From NCBI RefSeq assembly GCF_007677875.1, contig NZ_VEDO01000016.1:1-64000 (forward strand): a stretch of DNA of 64,000 bases, read 5' to 3'. The notes beneath the pieces are model-generated. The model saw only the letters and a program-made list of their open reading frames with translations. It searched no databases and had not been told where the DNA came from. The stretch is from Variovorax boronicumulans. GTDB taxonomy: Bacteria > Pseudomonadota > Gammaproteobacteria > Burkholderiales > Burkholderiaceae_C. The translations under genes and the position numbers were made by a program. Below, one piece after another: positions 15,656 to 25,044 of the stretch; the stretch's first letter is position 1, and every line of letters starts with the position of its first letter.

Positions 15656-16954
15656 TCAATAGCCGAGTTTGGCCGGCAGCCACAGCGCGAGTTGCGGCCA
15701 GGCGATCACCGCCACCATGACCAGGAACATCGCGAACAGCATCCAGCCGACCCAGCGCACGGTTTCCTCCATGCGCACGTTGGCGATGCGGCAGGACACC
15801 ATGAGGTTGACCGCCAGCGGCGGCGTGAACTGGCCCAGCGCGACCTTGAGCGTGAGGATCACGCCGAACCACACCGGGTCCCAGTTGTAGTGCTGCACGA
15901 TGGGCCACAGCAGCGGCACGAAGATCAGGAAGATCGAGACGCCGTCCAGGAACATGCCCACGGTGATCAGCAGCAGGATCAGCAGGGACAGCACGCCGTA
16001 CTCGCCCAGGCCGGAGTTGACGATGGCTTGGGCCACCGGATCGATCACGCCCAGCGTGGACAGCGAGTAGGCGAAGATGCCGGCCAGCGAGACCACCAGC
16101 AGGATCACGGCCGAGAGCTCGCCCGACTCGCGCAGGATGGGGAACAGGTCGCGCACGCTGATCGTGCGGTGCACCACCATGCCCACGAAGAGGCCATAGA
16201 ACACCGCCACCACGGCCGCCTCGGTCGGCGTGAACCAGCCCATGCGCATGCCGCCCAGGATCAGCACGGGGGCGGCCAGGCCCCAGATGGCTTCGCGGAA
16301 ACTCTGCCAGAAGGGCGGGCGCGGCAGGCTGGATTCGAGCTGGCCCATGTTGTGGCGCCGTGCCATCCAGACCGCCGGCACGATCAGTGCGATGCCGGCC
16401 AGCACGCCCGGGACCATGCCCGCCGCGAACAGCGCCGGCACCGAGGCGCCGGGCACCAGCACCGAGTAGACGATGAAGGCGACCGACGGCGGGATCAGGA
16501 TGTCGGTGGCCGCGGCCGCGCCGACCACGCTCGCGGAATAGGCGGCCGGGTAGCCGGCGCGCGACATGGCCGCGATCATCACGGCGCCCACGGCCGCCGC
16601 GTTGGCCGGCCCCGAGCCCGAGATGCCGCCGAGGAACATCGCCACGACGATGGCCACCAGCGGCAGCATGCCGGGCCCGCGGCCGACGATGGCGATGGCG
16701 AAGTTCACGAGCCGCAACGCCACGCCCGAGCGGTCGAAGATGGAGCCGACCAGCACGAACATCGGGATCGCGAGCAGCGGGTACTTGCCCAGGCCCGCGT
16801 AGAAGTTCTGCGGCACGGCCAGGAGGCCGAACCACTGCGCGTCGGCATTGGCGAGCGCGATGCAGGCCGCGCCGGCCAGGCCCAGGGCAGCCCCGATGGG
16901 CACGCCCGCGAGCATCATGAGGACGAAGCCGGTGAAGAGCAGGGCGGCGATCAC
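15656..16954 (-). CDS. TRAP transporter large permease (DctM family)
   Basis: The 12-helix transport subunit, 432 residues, the normal DctM length. It begins with a hydrophobic helix (ALLFTGFVLMMLAGVPIGAALG). Motifs include FLGGISGSGPANAAAVGAVMIAAM, the family's central glycine/serine-rich ion-binding region, and GQFTPPLAVNLMV near the end. I start it at GTG 16954, which overlaps the stop of the small subunit gene in a GTGA arrangement. Upstream in-frame sequence is arginine-rich and is a shadow of that gene. It uses the inward sodium gradient to import the acid captured by DctP. Confidence 0.9.
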   Translation of the reverse strand: MIAALLFTGFVLMMLAGVPIGAALGLAGAACIALANADAQWFGLLAVPQNFYAGLGKYPLLAIPMFVLVGSIFDRSGVALRLVNFAIAIVGRGPGMLPLVAIVVAMFLGGISGSGPANAAAVGAVMIAAMSRAGYPAAYSASVVGAAAATDILIPPSVAFIVYSVLVPGASVPALFAAGMVPGVLAGIALIVPAVWMARRHNMGQLESSLPRPPFWQSFREAIWGLAAPVLILGGMRMGWFTPTEAAVVAVFYGLFVGMVVHRTISVRDLFPILRESGELSAVILLVVSLAGIFAYSLSTLGVIDPVAQAIVNSGLGEYGVLSLLILLLITVGMFLDGVSIFLIFVPLLWPIVQHYNWDPVWFGVILTLKVALGQFTPPLAVNLMVSCRIANVRMEETVRWVGWMLFAMFLVMVAVIAWPQLALWLPAKLGY

Positions 16955-17490
16955 GCGCCGCCTCCGTCCGTCGCGGCCGCGACGCGCCCGCGCCGGACGA
17001 ACAGGCCCACCGCACGCAGGCCGATGGCCGTGCAGACGATGGGCAGCCAGACCGAATACCACCACTGCGGCACGCCGATGCCCGGCGAGGTTTCCTCGAA
17101 GCGGAAGTCGTCCCAGACCACGCGCAGCGAGAGCGCGGCGATCAGGAAGAACAGCAAGGCCACCATCAGCGCGCCGAACTGTGCCAGGCGCTTGCGACGC
17201 GCCATCGAGCCGGCCTCGCTGAAGTACTCGATGCGGATGTGGCGGTCGCGCGCCACGGCGGCCGAGCCGGCCACCATCGCCAGCAGGATCATGAGGAAGA
17301 CGGAGAACTCCTCGGTCCAGGCGAAGGAGCTGTCGGTGAAGTAGCGCACCAGGACGTTGGCGAAGGTGATCAGCGCCAGCGCGGCCATGATCAGCACCGT
17401 CAGCCAGTCCTCGATCTTCAGGGGTACGCGGGTCGGTTCGTCAGCGGGGGCCGGAGCGTCGGGCAGGCCCGGGTCGTTCTCAGGAGGCAT
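16951..17490 (-). CDS. TRAP transporter small permease (DctQ family)
   Basis: The four-helix small subunit, 179 residues, which stabilises DctM. A proline-rich cytoplasmic N-terminus precedes helices beginning at about residue 30 (WLTVLIMAALALITFANVLVRYF). FAWTEEFSVFLMILLAMVGS-like wording (here AWTEEFSVFLMILLAMVAGS) and DRHIRIEYF are family hallmarks. The start is uncertain: ATG 17490 has no Shine-Dalgarno sequence, and an in-frame ATG at 17544 would read through a terminator-like hairpin. It is the first gene of the operon and divergent from allA. Confidence 0.88.
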   Translation of the reverse strand: MPPENDPGLPDAPAPADEPTRVPLKIEDWLTVLIMAALALITFANVLVRYFTDSSFAWTEEFSVFLMILLAMVAGSAAVARDRHIRIEYFSEAGSMARRKRLAQFGALMVALLFFLIAALSLRVVWDDFRFEETSPGIGVPQWWYSVWLPIVCTAIGLRAVGLFVRRGRVAAATDGGGA

Positions 17491-17507
17491 GGAGCGAAGG
17501 AAGAGCG

Positions 17508-17542
17508 AAAAACAAAAGCCGCCGGCCACGAGGCCCGGCGGC
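17508..17542 (-). terminator. Intrinsic-terminator-like hairpin in the leader of the TRAP operon
   Basis: Read on the minus strand, GCCGCCGGGCC and GGCCGGCGGC pair as a ten-base-pair stem with one bulged G and a TCGT loop. TTTTGTTTTT follows at once. No minus-strand gene precedes it; allA starts 65 bp further on the other strand. It therefore sits between the presumed promoter and the first TRAP gene, where it could attenuate transcription. Confidence 0.7.
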
Positions 17543-17606
17543 ATCGGCGCGGATCATAGGTGCCCGTGTTGCGCTGCCGCATGGGGACTTTCCTTAGGAT
17601 GGGCAC

Positions 17607-18107
17607 ATGCACAACACCTTGTCCGTCCAGCCGCTCACCGCGGCCGCCTTCGCGCCCTTTGGCACCGTCGTCGAAGTTCCCCGTGGCGCGGCGGGCCGTT
17701 CCATCAATGGCGGCACCTCGCAACGCTTCGATCTGCTGGCCGACATGGCACTCACCGCCGAGGGCGGCCGTCCGATGCTCGCGCTGTTCCGCGCTGAGGC
17801 GCGCCGCTTCCCGCATGCCGTGAACGAACTGGAGCGCCATGCGCTGGGCAGCCAGACCTTCGTGCCGCTGGGCCAGCGGCGTTTCGTCCTGGTCGTGGCG
17901 CCCGCGGCGTCCAAGCCGGAGCTCGGCGCGCTGGCCGCATTCATGACCGATGGCGCGCAGGGCGTGGTGCTCGCACCGGGCACCTGGCACCACGCGCTGC
18001 TGGCCGTGGATGCTGGCGACTTCGTGGTCGTCGAGCGGGCCGCTCAAGCCGTGGACTGCGACGTGGTGCGCTGGGACCAGGGCATCTGCGTCGTCATTCC
18101 AGCGTGA
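17607..18107 (+). CDS. allA: Ureidoglycolate lyase
   Basis: A 166-residue cupin-fold enzyme that splits ureidoglycolate to glyoxylate and urea, the last step of allantoin (purine ureide) breakdown. The N-terminal SVQPLTAAAFAPFGTVVEV, the SINGGTSQRFD segment, VNELERHALGSQTFVPL and the C-terminal APGTWHHALLAV match AllA closely. In the family the ERHxxxSQ-type segment and the WHH histidines line the active site. It stands alone, divergent from the TRAP operon and convergent with the Bug binding protein gene, overlapping it by 14 bp. No allantoinase or uricase gene is adjacent, although an M20 amidohydrolase lies 11 kb away. Confidence 0.88.
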   Translation: MHNTLSVQPLTAAAFAPFGTVVEVPRGAAGRSINGGTSQRFDLLADMALTAEGGRPMLALFRAEARRFPHAVNELERHALGSQTFVPLGQRRFVLVVAPAASKPELGALAAFMTDGAQGVVLAPGTWHHALLAVDAGDFVVVERAAQAVDCDVVRWDQGICVVIPA

Positions 18108-19077
18108 CGCCCGTGGCCTTCACGACGCCGGCCCAGCGCTCCGTTTCCTTGCGCAGGTAGGTACCGTACTCCTCGGGCGTGGATCCCAGCGGCTCGGCGC
18201 CCTGCACGGCCAGCTTCTCGCGCAGGTCCGGATTCTTGAGCGCCTTGGCGACCTCGGCGTTGAGCCGCTGCACCACGGCCGCGGGCGTGCCGGCCGGCAC
18301 CATTAGGCCCTGCCAGGCACCTGCCTCGAAGCCCGGCATCACGGTTTCGGCCAATGTGGGAACGGCGGGGAACAGCGCCATGCGCTTGGCCGAGGTCACG
18401 GCCAGCAGCTTGATGCGCTTGTCCTTGACGAAGGGCATGACCGAGTTGATCGTATCGGTCATGAACTGGATCTGCCCGGCCGCGAGGTCCACGTCGGCCG
18501 GCGCGCTGCCCTTGTAGGGCACGTGCGTGGCGACGATGCCCTGGGCGCGCACGAACTGGTAGGCCGCCAGGTGCGTCACGTTGCCGTTGCCGGCCGAGCC
18601 GTAGGACAGCTTGTCGGGGTTGGCCTTGGCGTAGGCGACGAACTCGGCCACGGTGTTGGCCGGGACGCTGGGGTTCACCACCAGCGCCAGCGGCACCACG
18701 GCCGTGAGCGCCACGGGCGCGAGATCGCGTTGCAGGTCGTAGGCCAGGCTCTTGTACAGCGAGGGGCTCAGCGTGATCGACGAGGTGTTGTAGAGCAGCG
18801 TGTAGCCGTCGGCCGCGGCCTTGGCGACCGCCACCGCGCCGATGTTGCCGTTGGCGCCGGCCCGGTTGTCGACCACGATGGGCTGGCCCATCTGTTCGGA
18901 CAGCTTCTGCGCGAGCACGCGCGCCACCAGGTCGGTCGGCCCGCCCGGCGGGAAGGGCACGACCATGGTGATGGGCCTGGCCGGGTAGCCTGCCTGGGCC
19001 TGGGCGGTACCCCAGGGCGCCAGCGTGGCGGCAAGGGCGAGCGCGAGCGCCGCGCGGCGGGTGGATGGCAGGTTCAT
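18094..19077 (-). CDS. Bug/TctC-family tripartite tricarboxylate-type binding protein
   Basis: A 327-residue periplasmic protein of the Bug family. The signal peptide ends in GTAQAQ and is followed by YPARPITMVVPFPPGGPTDLVAR. That GGPTD loop and the water-binding beta-hairpin are the family signature. ATHVPYKGSAPADVDLAAGQ and LGSTPEEYGTYLRKETERW are also typical. Bug proteins bind carboxylates with high affinity. No TctAB membrane genes lie nearby, as is usual for the greatly expanded Bug set of Burkholderiales. It is the last gene after the CoA-transferase and MaoC genes (29-bp gap), so its ligand may be the acid those enzymes handle. Confidence 0.92.
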   Translation of the reverse strand: MNLPSTRRAALALALAATLAPWGTAQAQAGYPARPITMVVPFPPGGPTDLVARVLAQKLSEQMGQPIVVDNRAGANGNIGAVAVAKAAADGYTLLYNTSSITLSPSLYKSLAYDLQRDLAPVALTAVVPLALVVNPSVPANTVAEFVAYAKANPDKLSYGSAGNGNVTHLAAYQFVRAQGIVATHVPYKGSAPADVDLAAGQIQFMTDTINSVMPFVKDKRIKLLAVTSAKRMALFPAVPTLAETVMPGFEAGAWQGLMVPAGTPAAVVQRLNAEVAKALKNPDLREKLAVQGAEPLGSTPEEYGTYLRKETERWAGVVKATGVTLE

Positions 19078-19106
19078 GGTGTCTCCTTCGATGGTGGTTT
19101 GTGGTC

Positions 19107-19586
19107 TCAGGCGCGCCCGGCCAGCAGCCGCGTGGCGGTGTAGGTCATGACCAGCACGCCGCGCTGGTTGAACACGTCGATGCGCGAATCGACGACGGCG
19201 CGGCCGCTTCTGGAGGTGGGCCTGATGCCGGTGACCTCGATCTGCGCCTCGATGGTGTCGCCCACGAGCACGGGCGCGAGGATTTTCTGGTGCAGTTCCA
19301 GCATGGCCAGGCCCGTGCCCTGAATCATGGTCTGCAGGATGAAGCCCTCGATCAGCGTATAGGTCAGCGCGCCCGGCACGGGCCGGCCGGCCATGGCCGC
19401 GCCCTCGTAGCCTTCCTCGATGAAGATGGCCTCCAGCATGCCGGTCACGCCGATGAAGTTGACGAGGTCGGTCTCGGTCACGGTGCGCGCAAACGTGCGC
19501 AGGCGCTGGCCGACCGTGAGGTCCTGCCAGACGAAGCCCTGGCCCAGGCGGGGCAGGCTGCGGTCAATGGCGGCGGGGCTGTTCAT
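19107..19586 (-). CDS. MaoC-family hot-dog dehydratase
   Basis: A 159-residue single hot-dog protein of the MaoC-like dehydratase family, which hydrates or dehydrates acyl-CoA thioesters. TVTETDLVNFIGVTGM contains the DxxxF segment used in the family. GRPVPGALTYTLIEGF and LAPVLVGDTIEAQIEVTGIRPTSRSGRA follow the usual course of the fold. Its ATG overlaps the TGA of the CoA-transferase gene (ATGA), so the two are translationally coupled. Together they would convert a dicarboxylic or hydroxy acid to its CoA ester and then remove or add water. Confidence 0.85.
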   Translation of the reverse strand: MNSPAAIDRSLPRLGQGFVWQDLTVGQRLRTFARTVTETDLVNFIGVTGMLEAIFIEEGYEGAAMAGRPVPGALTYTLIEGFILQTMIQGTGLAMLELHQKILAPVLVGDTIEAQIEVTGIRPTSRSGRAVVDSRIDVFNQRGVLVMTYTATRLLAGRA

Positions 19587-20785
19587 ACGGTGTCTCCGGT
19601 GGGATGGCTGCGGGCGGCGCCCTGGTCGATCAGGGCCTGGATCTGTGGGGGCGCGAGGCCGGCCGCGGCCAACTGCGCGCGCGTGTGCTGGCCCAGCCGC
19701 GGCGGCACGGCCACCGGCTGGCGCGCGCCGTCGAAGCGCACGGGCGTGCCAGGGAAGCGGAGTTGGCCCATCGCGCTGTCGGTGACGGTCTCGAAGAAGC
19801 CGGTGGCCGCCAGGTGCGGGTCCTGCGGCAGGGCGTCCAGGCGCGCGATCGGCGCGGCCGGGATCTCCAGCCGCTCGCAGGTGGCGAGCCAGTGGGCCGT
19901 GCTCTCGCGCACCACGTAGGTCGAAGCCAGTTCCAGCAGTTCGGCGATGTGGCGGGTGCGGTTCGCGATGCCGACGAAGCGCGCATCGGCCGCATGCTGC
20001 GGTGCGCCGACCTCGGCGAAGAAGCGCTGCCAGTGCTGGTCGGTGTAGGGCATCATGGCCACGTGCCCGTCTGCCGTACGGTAGGGCCGGCGCCAGGGGG
20101 CCAGCACGCGCGGGTAGCCGGCGCCGGACAGCGGCGGCTCGAAGTGCTGGCCGTAGAAGTGCTCGACGAGGTTGAAGCCCACCATGGACTCGAACATCGG
20201 CACCTCCACGTGCGCGCCTTCGCCCGTGCGTTCGCGCTGCCACAGCGCGGCGAGGATGGCATGGGCCGCCACGTGGGCGCAGGTCTTGTCGGCCGCGATG
20301 GTCGGCAGGTAGCGGGTGTCGCTGCCCTGGCGTGCCATGAGGTCGGCCAGGCCCGACATGCCCTGGACCACGTCGTCGTAGGCCGGGCGGCCCGCGTAAG
20401 GCCCGGGCAGGAAGCCGAGCAGGCTGGCGTAGACCAGGCGCGGGAAGCGCGTGCGCAGCGTCGCGGGATCGATGCCCAGGGCCGCGAGCTTCTGCGGCCG
20501 CATGCTGTGCATGAACACGTCGGCCGTGGCCAGCAGCGCCTGCAGGGCCTCCTGCGCGGCGGGCTGCTTGAGGTCCAGCACCACGCTCTGCTTGCTGCGG
20601 TTGGCGCCCAGGAACATGGCGGCCATGCCGTCCTCGCGCGTGGGTCCGGTGTGGCGCGTGGAGTCGCCCTCGGGCGGCTCGATCTTCACGACCTCGGCGC
20701 CGTAGTCGGCCAGCAGCTGGCTGGCCAGCGGGCCGAAGATCACGCTGGACAGGTCCAGCACGCGCAGGCCCTTGAGCGGCGCCAT
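19583..20785 (-). CDS. CaiB/BaiF-type (class III) CoA-transferase
   Basis: A 400-residue family III CoA-transferase, which moves CoA between carboxylic acids through an enzyme-bound anhydride. It opens with LKGLRVLDLSSVIFGP and LADYGAEVVKIEPPEGDSTR, the CoA-binding start of the family. The catalytic aspartate lies in the segment around YDDVVQGMSGLADL. It is the first gene of the minus-strand unit that continues with MaoC and a Bug protein, and is divergent from a LysR regulator. The context resembles many beta-proteobacterial acid-utilisation units. The exact acid cannot be read from the sequence. Confidence 0.9.
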   Translation of the reverse strand: MAPLKGLRVLDLSSVIFGPLASQLLADYGAEVVKIEPPEGDSTRHTGPTREDGMAAMFLGANRSKQSVVLDLKQPAAQEALQALLATADVFMHSMRPQKLAALGIDPATLRTRFPRLVYASLLGFLPGPYAGRPAYDDVVQGMSGLADLMARQGSDTRYLPTIAADKTCAHVAAHAILAALWQRERTGEGAHVEVPMFESMVGFNLVEHFYGQHFEPPLSGAGYPRVLAPWRRPYRTADGHVAMMPYTDQHWQRFFAEVGAPQHAADARFVGIANRTRHIAELLELASTYVVRESTAHWLATCERLEIPAAPIARLDALPQDPHLAATGFFETVTDSAMGQLRFPGTPVRFDGARQPVAVPPRLGQHTRAQLAAAGLAPPQIQALIDQGAARSHPTGDTV

Positions 20786-20867
20786 CGTCTTGTCTCCATG
20801 GGGATGGGAATGGGCGCGGATTGTTCGGCGGCCGCTGCGTCGCGTCTAATATTTCTTTTTCCGCCTG

Positions 20868-20886
20868 TGATAGCCCAGCCGTATCA
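20868..20886 (+). promoter_or_regulatory. LysR-type operator candidate (T-N11-A box)
   Basis: TGATA-N9-TATCA is a perfect dyad lying directly before the ATG of the LysR gene, in the 101-bp gap to the divergent CoA-transferase gene. The inner bases fit the LysR consensus T-N11-A (T20871, A20883). The position would allow repression of the regulator's own gene and activation of the divergent unit. Confidence 0.55.
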
Positions 20887-21780
20887 ATGGACTCCCGACA
20901 ACTGCGCCACTTCGTCGCCGTGGCCGACACACTGAACTTCCACCGCGCCGCCGAGCAGCTGCACATGTCGCAGCCGCCGCTGTCGGCCTCGATCCGCCGG
21001 CTCGAGGAGCAGCTCGGCGTGCAGCTGTTCGAGCGCACGCGCCGCGGCACCGCGCTGACGGCGGCCGGTGCCGCGGCGCTGGAGGACGCGCGGCGTGCGC
21101 TGTTCCACACCGAGCAGTTCGGGCGTGTCGCCGCCGCCACCGCGCGCGGCGAGGCCGGCAGCCTGCGCATCGGCTTCGTGGGATCTGCCACCTACGCGCT
21201 GATGCCGCAGGTCATGCCGGTGTTCCGCGCGCGCTATCCCGAGGTGCAGTTGGCGCTGACCGAGTCGACCACGCGCCGCCTGATCGACGACGTGCAGCAG
21301 GGCGATGTGGACGCCGCGCTGCTGCGCTTTCCGGTGGTGCGCGCGCTGGCGCTGCAGATCCTGCCGATCGAGCGCGACCGCTTCGTCGCGGCGCTGCCCG
21401 CCACGCACCGGCTCGCGCGGCGCCGCCGTGTGGCGCTGGCCGACCTGCAGGGCGAGCCGTTCGTGCTGTTCGGTGCCGAGGCCGTGCCCGGTCTGCACGC
21501 CATGGCGCTGCTGGCCTGCCAGCAGGCCGGCTTCGTGCCGCGCGTGCAGCAGGAGGCCGTGCAGGTGCAGACCGTGGTGAGCCTGGTCGAGAGCGGCCTG
21601 GGCGTGGCGCTCGTGCCCTCTGTGGCGGCGCGCCATGTCACGCGCCACATCGTGTTCCGGCCACTGCAGGGGCCGGGCGCCGATGTGGAGATCGGCCTGG
21701 CGCTGGCCTGGCGCGCGGAGCGCGAGAAGCCCGCGGCGCGGCGCTTCCGCGAGACGCTGCAGGATCTGGTGGCGGCTTAG
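20887..21780 (+). CDS. LysR-family transcriptional regulator
   Basis: A 297-residue LysR protein. The winged helix-turn-helix is at residues 1-60 (MDSRQLRHFVAVADTLNFHRAA, QPPLSASIRRLEEQLGVQLFER). The effector domain begins at about residue 90 (GSLRIGFVGSATYALMPQVMP). QTVVSLVESGLGVALVPSV is the typical late helix of CatR/BenM-like members. It is divergent from the CoA-transferase/MaoC/Bug unit and a dyad adjoins its start, so it most likely controls that unit in response to the acid or its CoA ester. Its stop overlaps that of the convergent amidase gene by 4 bp. Confidence 0.92.
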   Translation: MDSRQLRHFVAVADTLNFHRAAEQLHMSQPPLSASIRRLEEQLGVQLFERTRRGTALTAAGAAALEDARRALFHTEQFGRVAAATARGEAGSLRIGFVGSATYALMPQVMPVFRARYPEVQLALTESTTRRLIDDVQQGDVDAALLRFPVVRALALQILPIERDRFVAALPATHRLARRRRVALADLQGEPFVLFGAEAVPGLHAMALLACQQAGFVPRVQQEAVQVQTVVSLVESGLGVALVPSVAARHVTRHIVFRPLQGPGADVEIGLALAWRAEREKPAARRFRETLQDLVAA

Positions 21781-22952
21781 CCCAGCCGCTCGGCCAGCGC
21801 GATCAGCGAGCGGTCCGCGCCCGCCGGGCCCAGCAGCGACAGTCCCAGCGGCGCGCCCTCGCGTTGCGCGAGCGGCAGCGAGATCTGCGGAAAGCCCGAC
21901 AGCCCGGCGATGCACAGCATCTGGATCGCGCGGTTGCGGTAGGTCTCCAGGCCCGCCTCGCCCTCGCTGCGCAGCGGCGCGATGTCGGGCATGGTGGGCA
22001 TGAGCAGCACGCCGTCCTCGCCGAGCAGCGTGGCCAGCAGGCCGCGGAACTTCTCGCGGAAGGCGCGTGCGGCCTGCACCTGCGCGTCGGTCACGTCGCG
22101 CGACCAGGCGAAACGCTCGGCCACGCCCGGCCCCAGCGGCGGCGCGAAGCGCTCGATCAGCGGGCCGTCGGTCAGCCAGGCCTCGCGCGCCTGGATGTAG
22201 CGGAAGTTCCAGTACATCGCGTCCCAGGACTCCAGCGCCACGCGGCAGTCGGCCGCCTTGCCGAAGGCCTGCTCGGCACGGGCCACGGCCTCGGCCAGCG
22301 CGTCGGCCACGGGCGCCTCGACCAGCGCCCAGACGTCGCTGGGGCGCAGCAGCCGGACTTTGGCCGGCAGCGGCGCCGGATCGTCGCCCAGCAGCACGGC
22401 GCCCACGCGCGCGAAGGTCTGCACGTCGCGGGCGAACCAGCCGCAGGTGTCCAGGCTGGGTGCGAGGTCCAGCGTGGCCTCCAGGCTGATGCGGCCGTGC
22501 GTGGGCCGGATGCCGTAGAGCCTGCAGTGGTTGGCTGGCGCGCGCACCGAGCCGCCCGTGTCGCTGCCCAGCGCGAAGTCGCACAGCTTCGACGACACGG
22601 CCGAGGCCGAGCCCGAGGACGAGCCGCCCGTGATGCGCTCCGGCGCCGCGCCGTTGATCGGCGCGCCGAAGTGCGCGTTGTTGCCGTTCATCGAGAAGGC
22701 CAGCTCGTCGGTCACGGTCTTGCCGACGAAACGCGCGCCGGCGTCCAGCAGCTGCTGCACCACGGGCGCATTGCGCGTCTTGATGCCGGACATGGCCAGC
22801 ACGAAGGGGCTGCCGCCGCCGGTGGGGTAGCCCGCCACGTCGTAGAGGTCCTTGACCGCGAAGCTGAGGCCCGTCAACGGGCCGGTGGGCGCCGCGGGGA
22901 CCGGCACGTCGGGGTAGGGAACGAAGGCGTGGGCGGGATCGTGCATGGGCAT
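21777..22952 (-). CDS. Amidase-signature family amidohydrolase
   Basis: A 391-residue amidase-signature enzyme, short for the family. The Ser-cisSer-Lys triad is present: K34 in FAVKDLYDVAG, S111 in GGSSSGSA and the nucleophile S135 in GSDTGGSVRAP. The N-terminal helical region found in longer members is missing, as in the indole-acetamide/AtzF-like compact amidases. It is the last gene of the dipeptide-type ABC transporter operon, 21 bp after the preceding ATPase gene, so it probably hydrolyses the imported amide. An in-frame ATG at 22946 is an alternative start. Confidence 0.88.
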   Translation of the reverse strand: MPMHDPAHAFVPYPDVPVPAAPTGPLTGLSFAVKDLYDVAGYPTGGGSPFVLAMSGIKTRNAPVVQQLLDAGARFVGKTVTDELAFSMNGNNAHFGAPINGAAPERITGGSSSGSASAVSSKLCDFALGSDTGGSVRAPANHCRLYGIRPTHGRISLEATLDLAPSLDTCGWFARDVQTFARVGAVLLGDDPAPLPAKVRLLRPSDVWALVEAPVADALAEAVARAEQAFGKAADCRVALESWDAMYWNFRYIQAREAWLTDGPLIERFAPPLGPGVAERFAWSRDVTDAQVQAARAFREKFRGLLATLLGEDGVLLMPTMPDIAPLRSEGEAGLETYRNRAIQMLCIAGLSGFPQISLPLAQREGAPLGLSLLGPAGADRSLIALAERLG

Positions 22953-22973
22953 CGTGGGAATCTCCGGGTGGGT

Positions 22974-23980
<1,007 letters not shown>

Positions 23981-23984
<4 letters not shown>

Positions 23985-25039
23985 GCCAGGCTCGCGAGGG
24001 GATGGCCGCTGCCGGCCTGGTGGATCAGGCAGGCGACGGACTGCTGCGCGCGCACGACGCGCTGGGGTTCGGTGCGGTTGCACACCGCAGCGGCCTGCGG
24101 GCAGCGCGGATGGAAGCGGCAGCCCGAGGGCGGGTCGATCGGGTTGGGCGGGTCGCCGGCCAGCGGCACCTCCTCGGTGCGGTGGTCCGGGTCCATGGAC
24201 GGCATGGACGAGAGCAATGCGCGCGTGTAGGGGTGGGCCGGGTCGTCGAACAACGCGTCCGCAGGGCCGACCTCGGCCACGCGGCCCAGGTACATCACCA
24301 TCACGCGGTCGCTGATGAAACGCACCACGTTGAGGTCGTGGCTGATGAAGACATAGGTCAGGCCGAACTCGGCCTTGAGGTCCATGAGCAGGTTCAGCAC
24401 CTGGGCCTCGACCGACTTGTCCAGCGCCGAGACGGCCTCGTCCAGGATCACCATGCGCGGCTGCAGCGCCAGTGCGCGGGCGATGTTCACGCGCTGGCGC
24501 TGGCCGCCCGACAGTTCGTGCGGATAGCGCTCGGCGAAGCGACCGGGCTCCAGCCCCACGCGGGCCAGCAGGTCGCGGGCGCGTGCCACGGCCTCGCGAG
24601 TGGAGACGCCGTGCACCTGCGGGCCGAAGGCGATGGAGTCCTCGATGGTCAGGCGCGGGTTCAGCGAGGCGTAGCTGTCCTGGAACACCATCTGCACCTG
24701 GCGCCGGAAGTCCTTGAGCGGCAGTTCGCGGCTGCCCACGGTGCGGCCGTCGAACACCACCTCGCCCGCGCTCGGGGCGATCAGCTGCATGAGCAGCCGC
24801 GCGGTGGTGGACTTGCCGCAGCCAGACTCGCCGACCACGCCCAGCGTTTCGCCCTTCAAGACCTCGAAGTCCACACCGTCCACGGCGCGCACCACTTTGC
24901 GCGGCGCGCCCGGCAGCACGCCGCCCTTGAGCGCGAAGTGCTTGGTCAGGCCGCGGATGGTCAACAGCGGCTGGGCCGGGCCGCCGATCTCGTCGGCATG
25001 CTCCAGCGTGGCGGCGGCGGCCAGCAGTTCTGTGGTCAT
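23981..25039 (-). CDS. Dipeptide/oligopeptide-type ABC transporter ATPase (DppF-like)
   Basis: The partner ATPase, 352 residues. Walker A is GESGCGKST, the Q-loop is QMVFQDSYASLNPR, the signature is LSGGQRQRVNIARAL, and Walker B is MVILDEAVSALDKS. The last differs from the usual DEPVSALD by having alanine for proline, a change frequent in F-type subunits. The C-terminal PSGCRFHPRCPQAAAVC segment is the oligopeptide-type cysteine motif. I use ATG 25039, which has AAGGGG upstream. A GTG at 25048 that overlaps the stop of the permease gene is the alternative. It pairs with the following D-type subunit. Confidence 0.9.
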
Positions 25040-25044
25040 CGTGC

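Noticed and set aside
14595-17015. 806-codon minus-strand frame suggesting a DctM-DctP fusion
   Set aside because: The permease part is only recognisable in the other frame (15656-16954). In this frame it is low-complexity. DctP starts at 15629 with a proper signal peptide.
15647-17344. 565-codon plus-strand frame opposite the TRAP permeases
   Set aside because: Extremely His/Gln/Arg/Asp-rich, the mirror image of membrane-protein codons; the minus strand has clear DctM and DctQ proteins.
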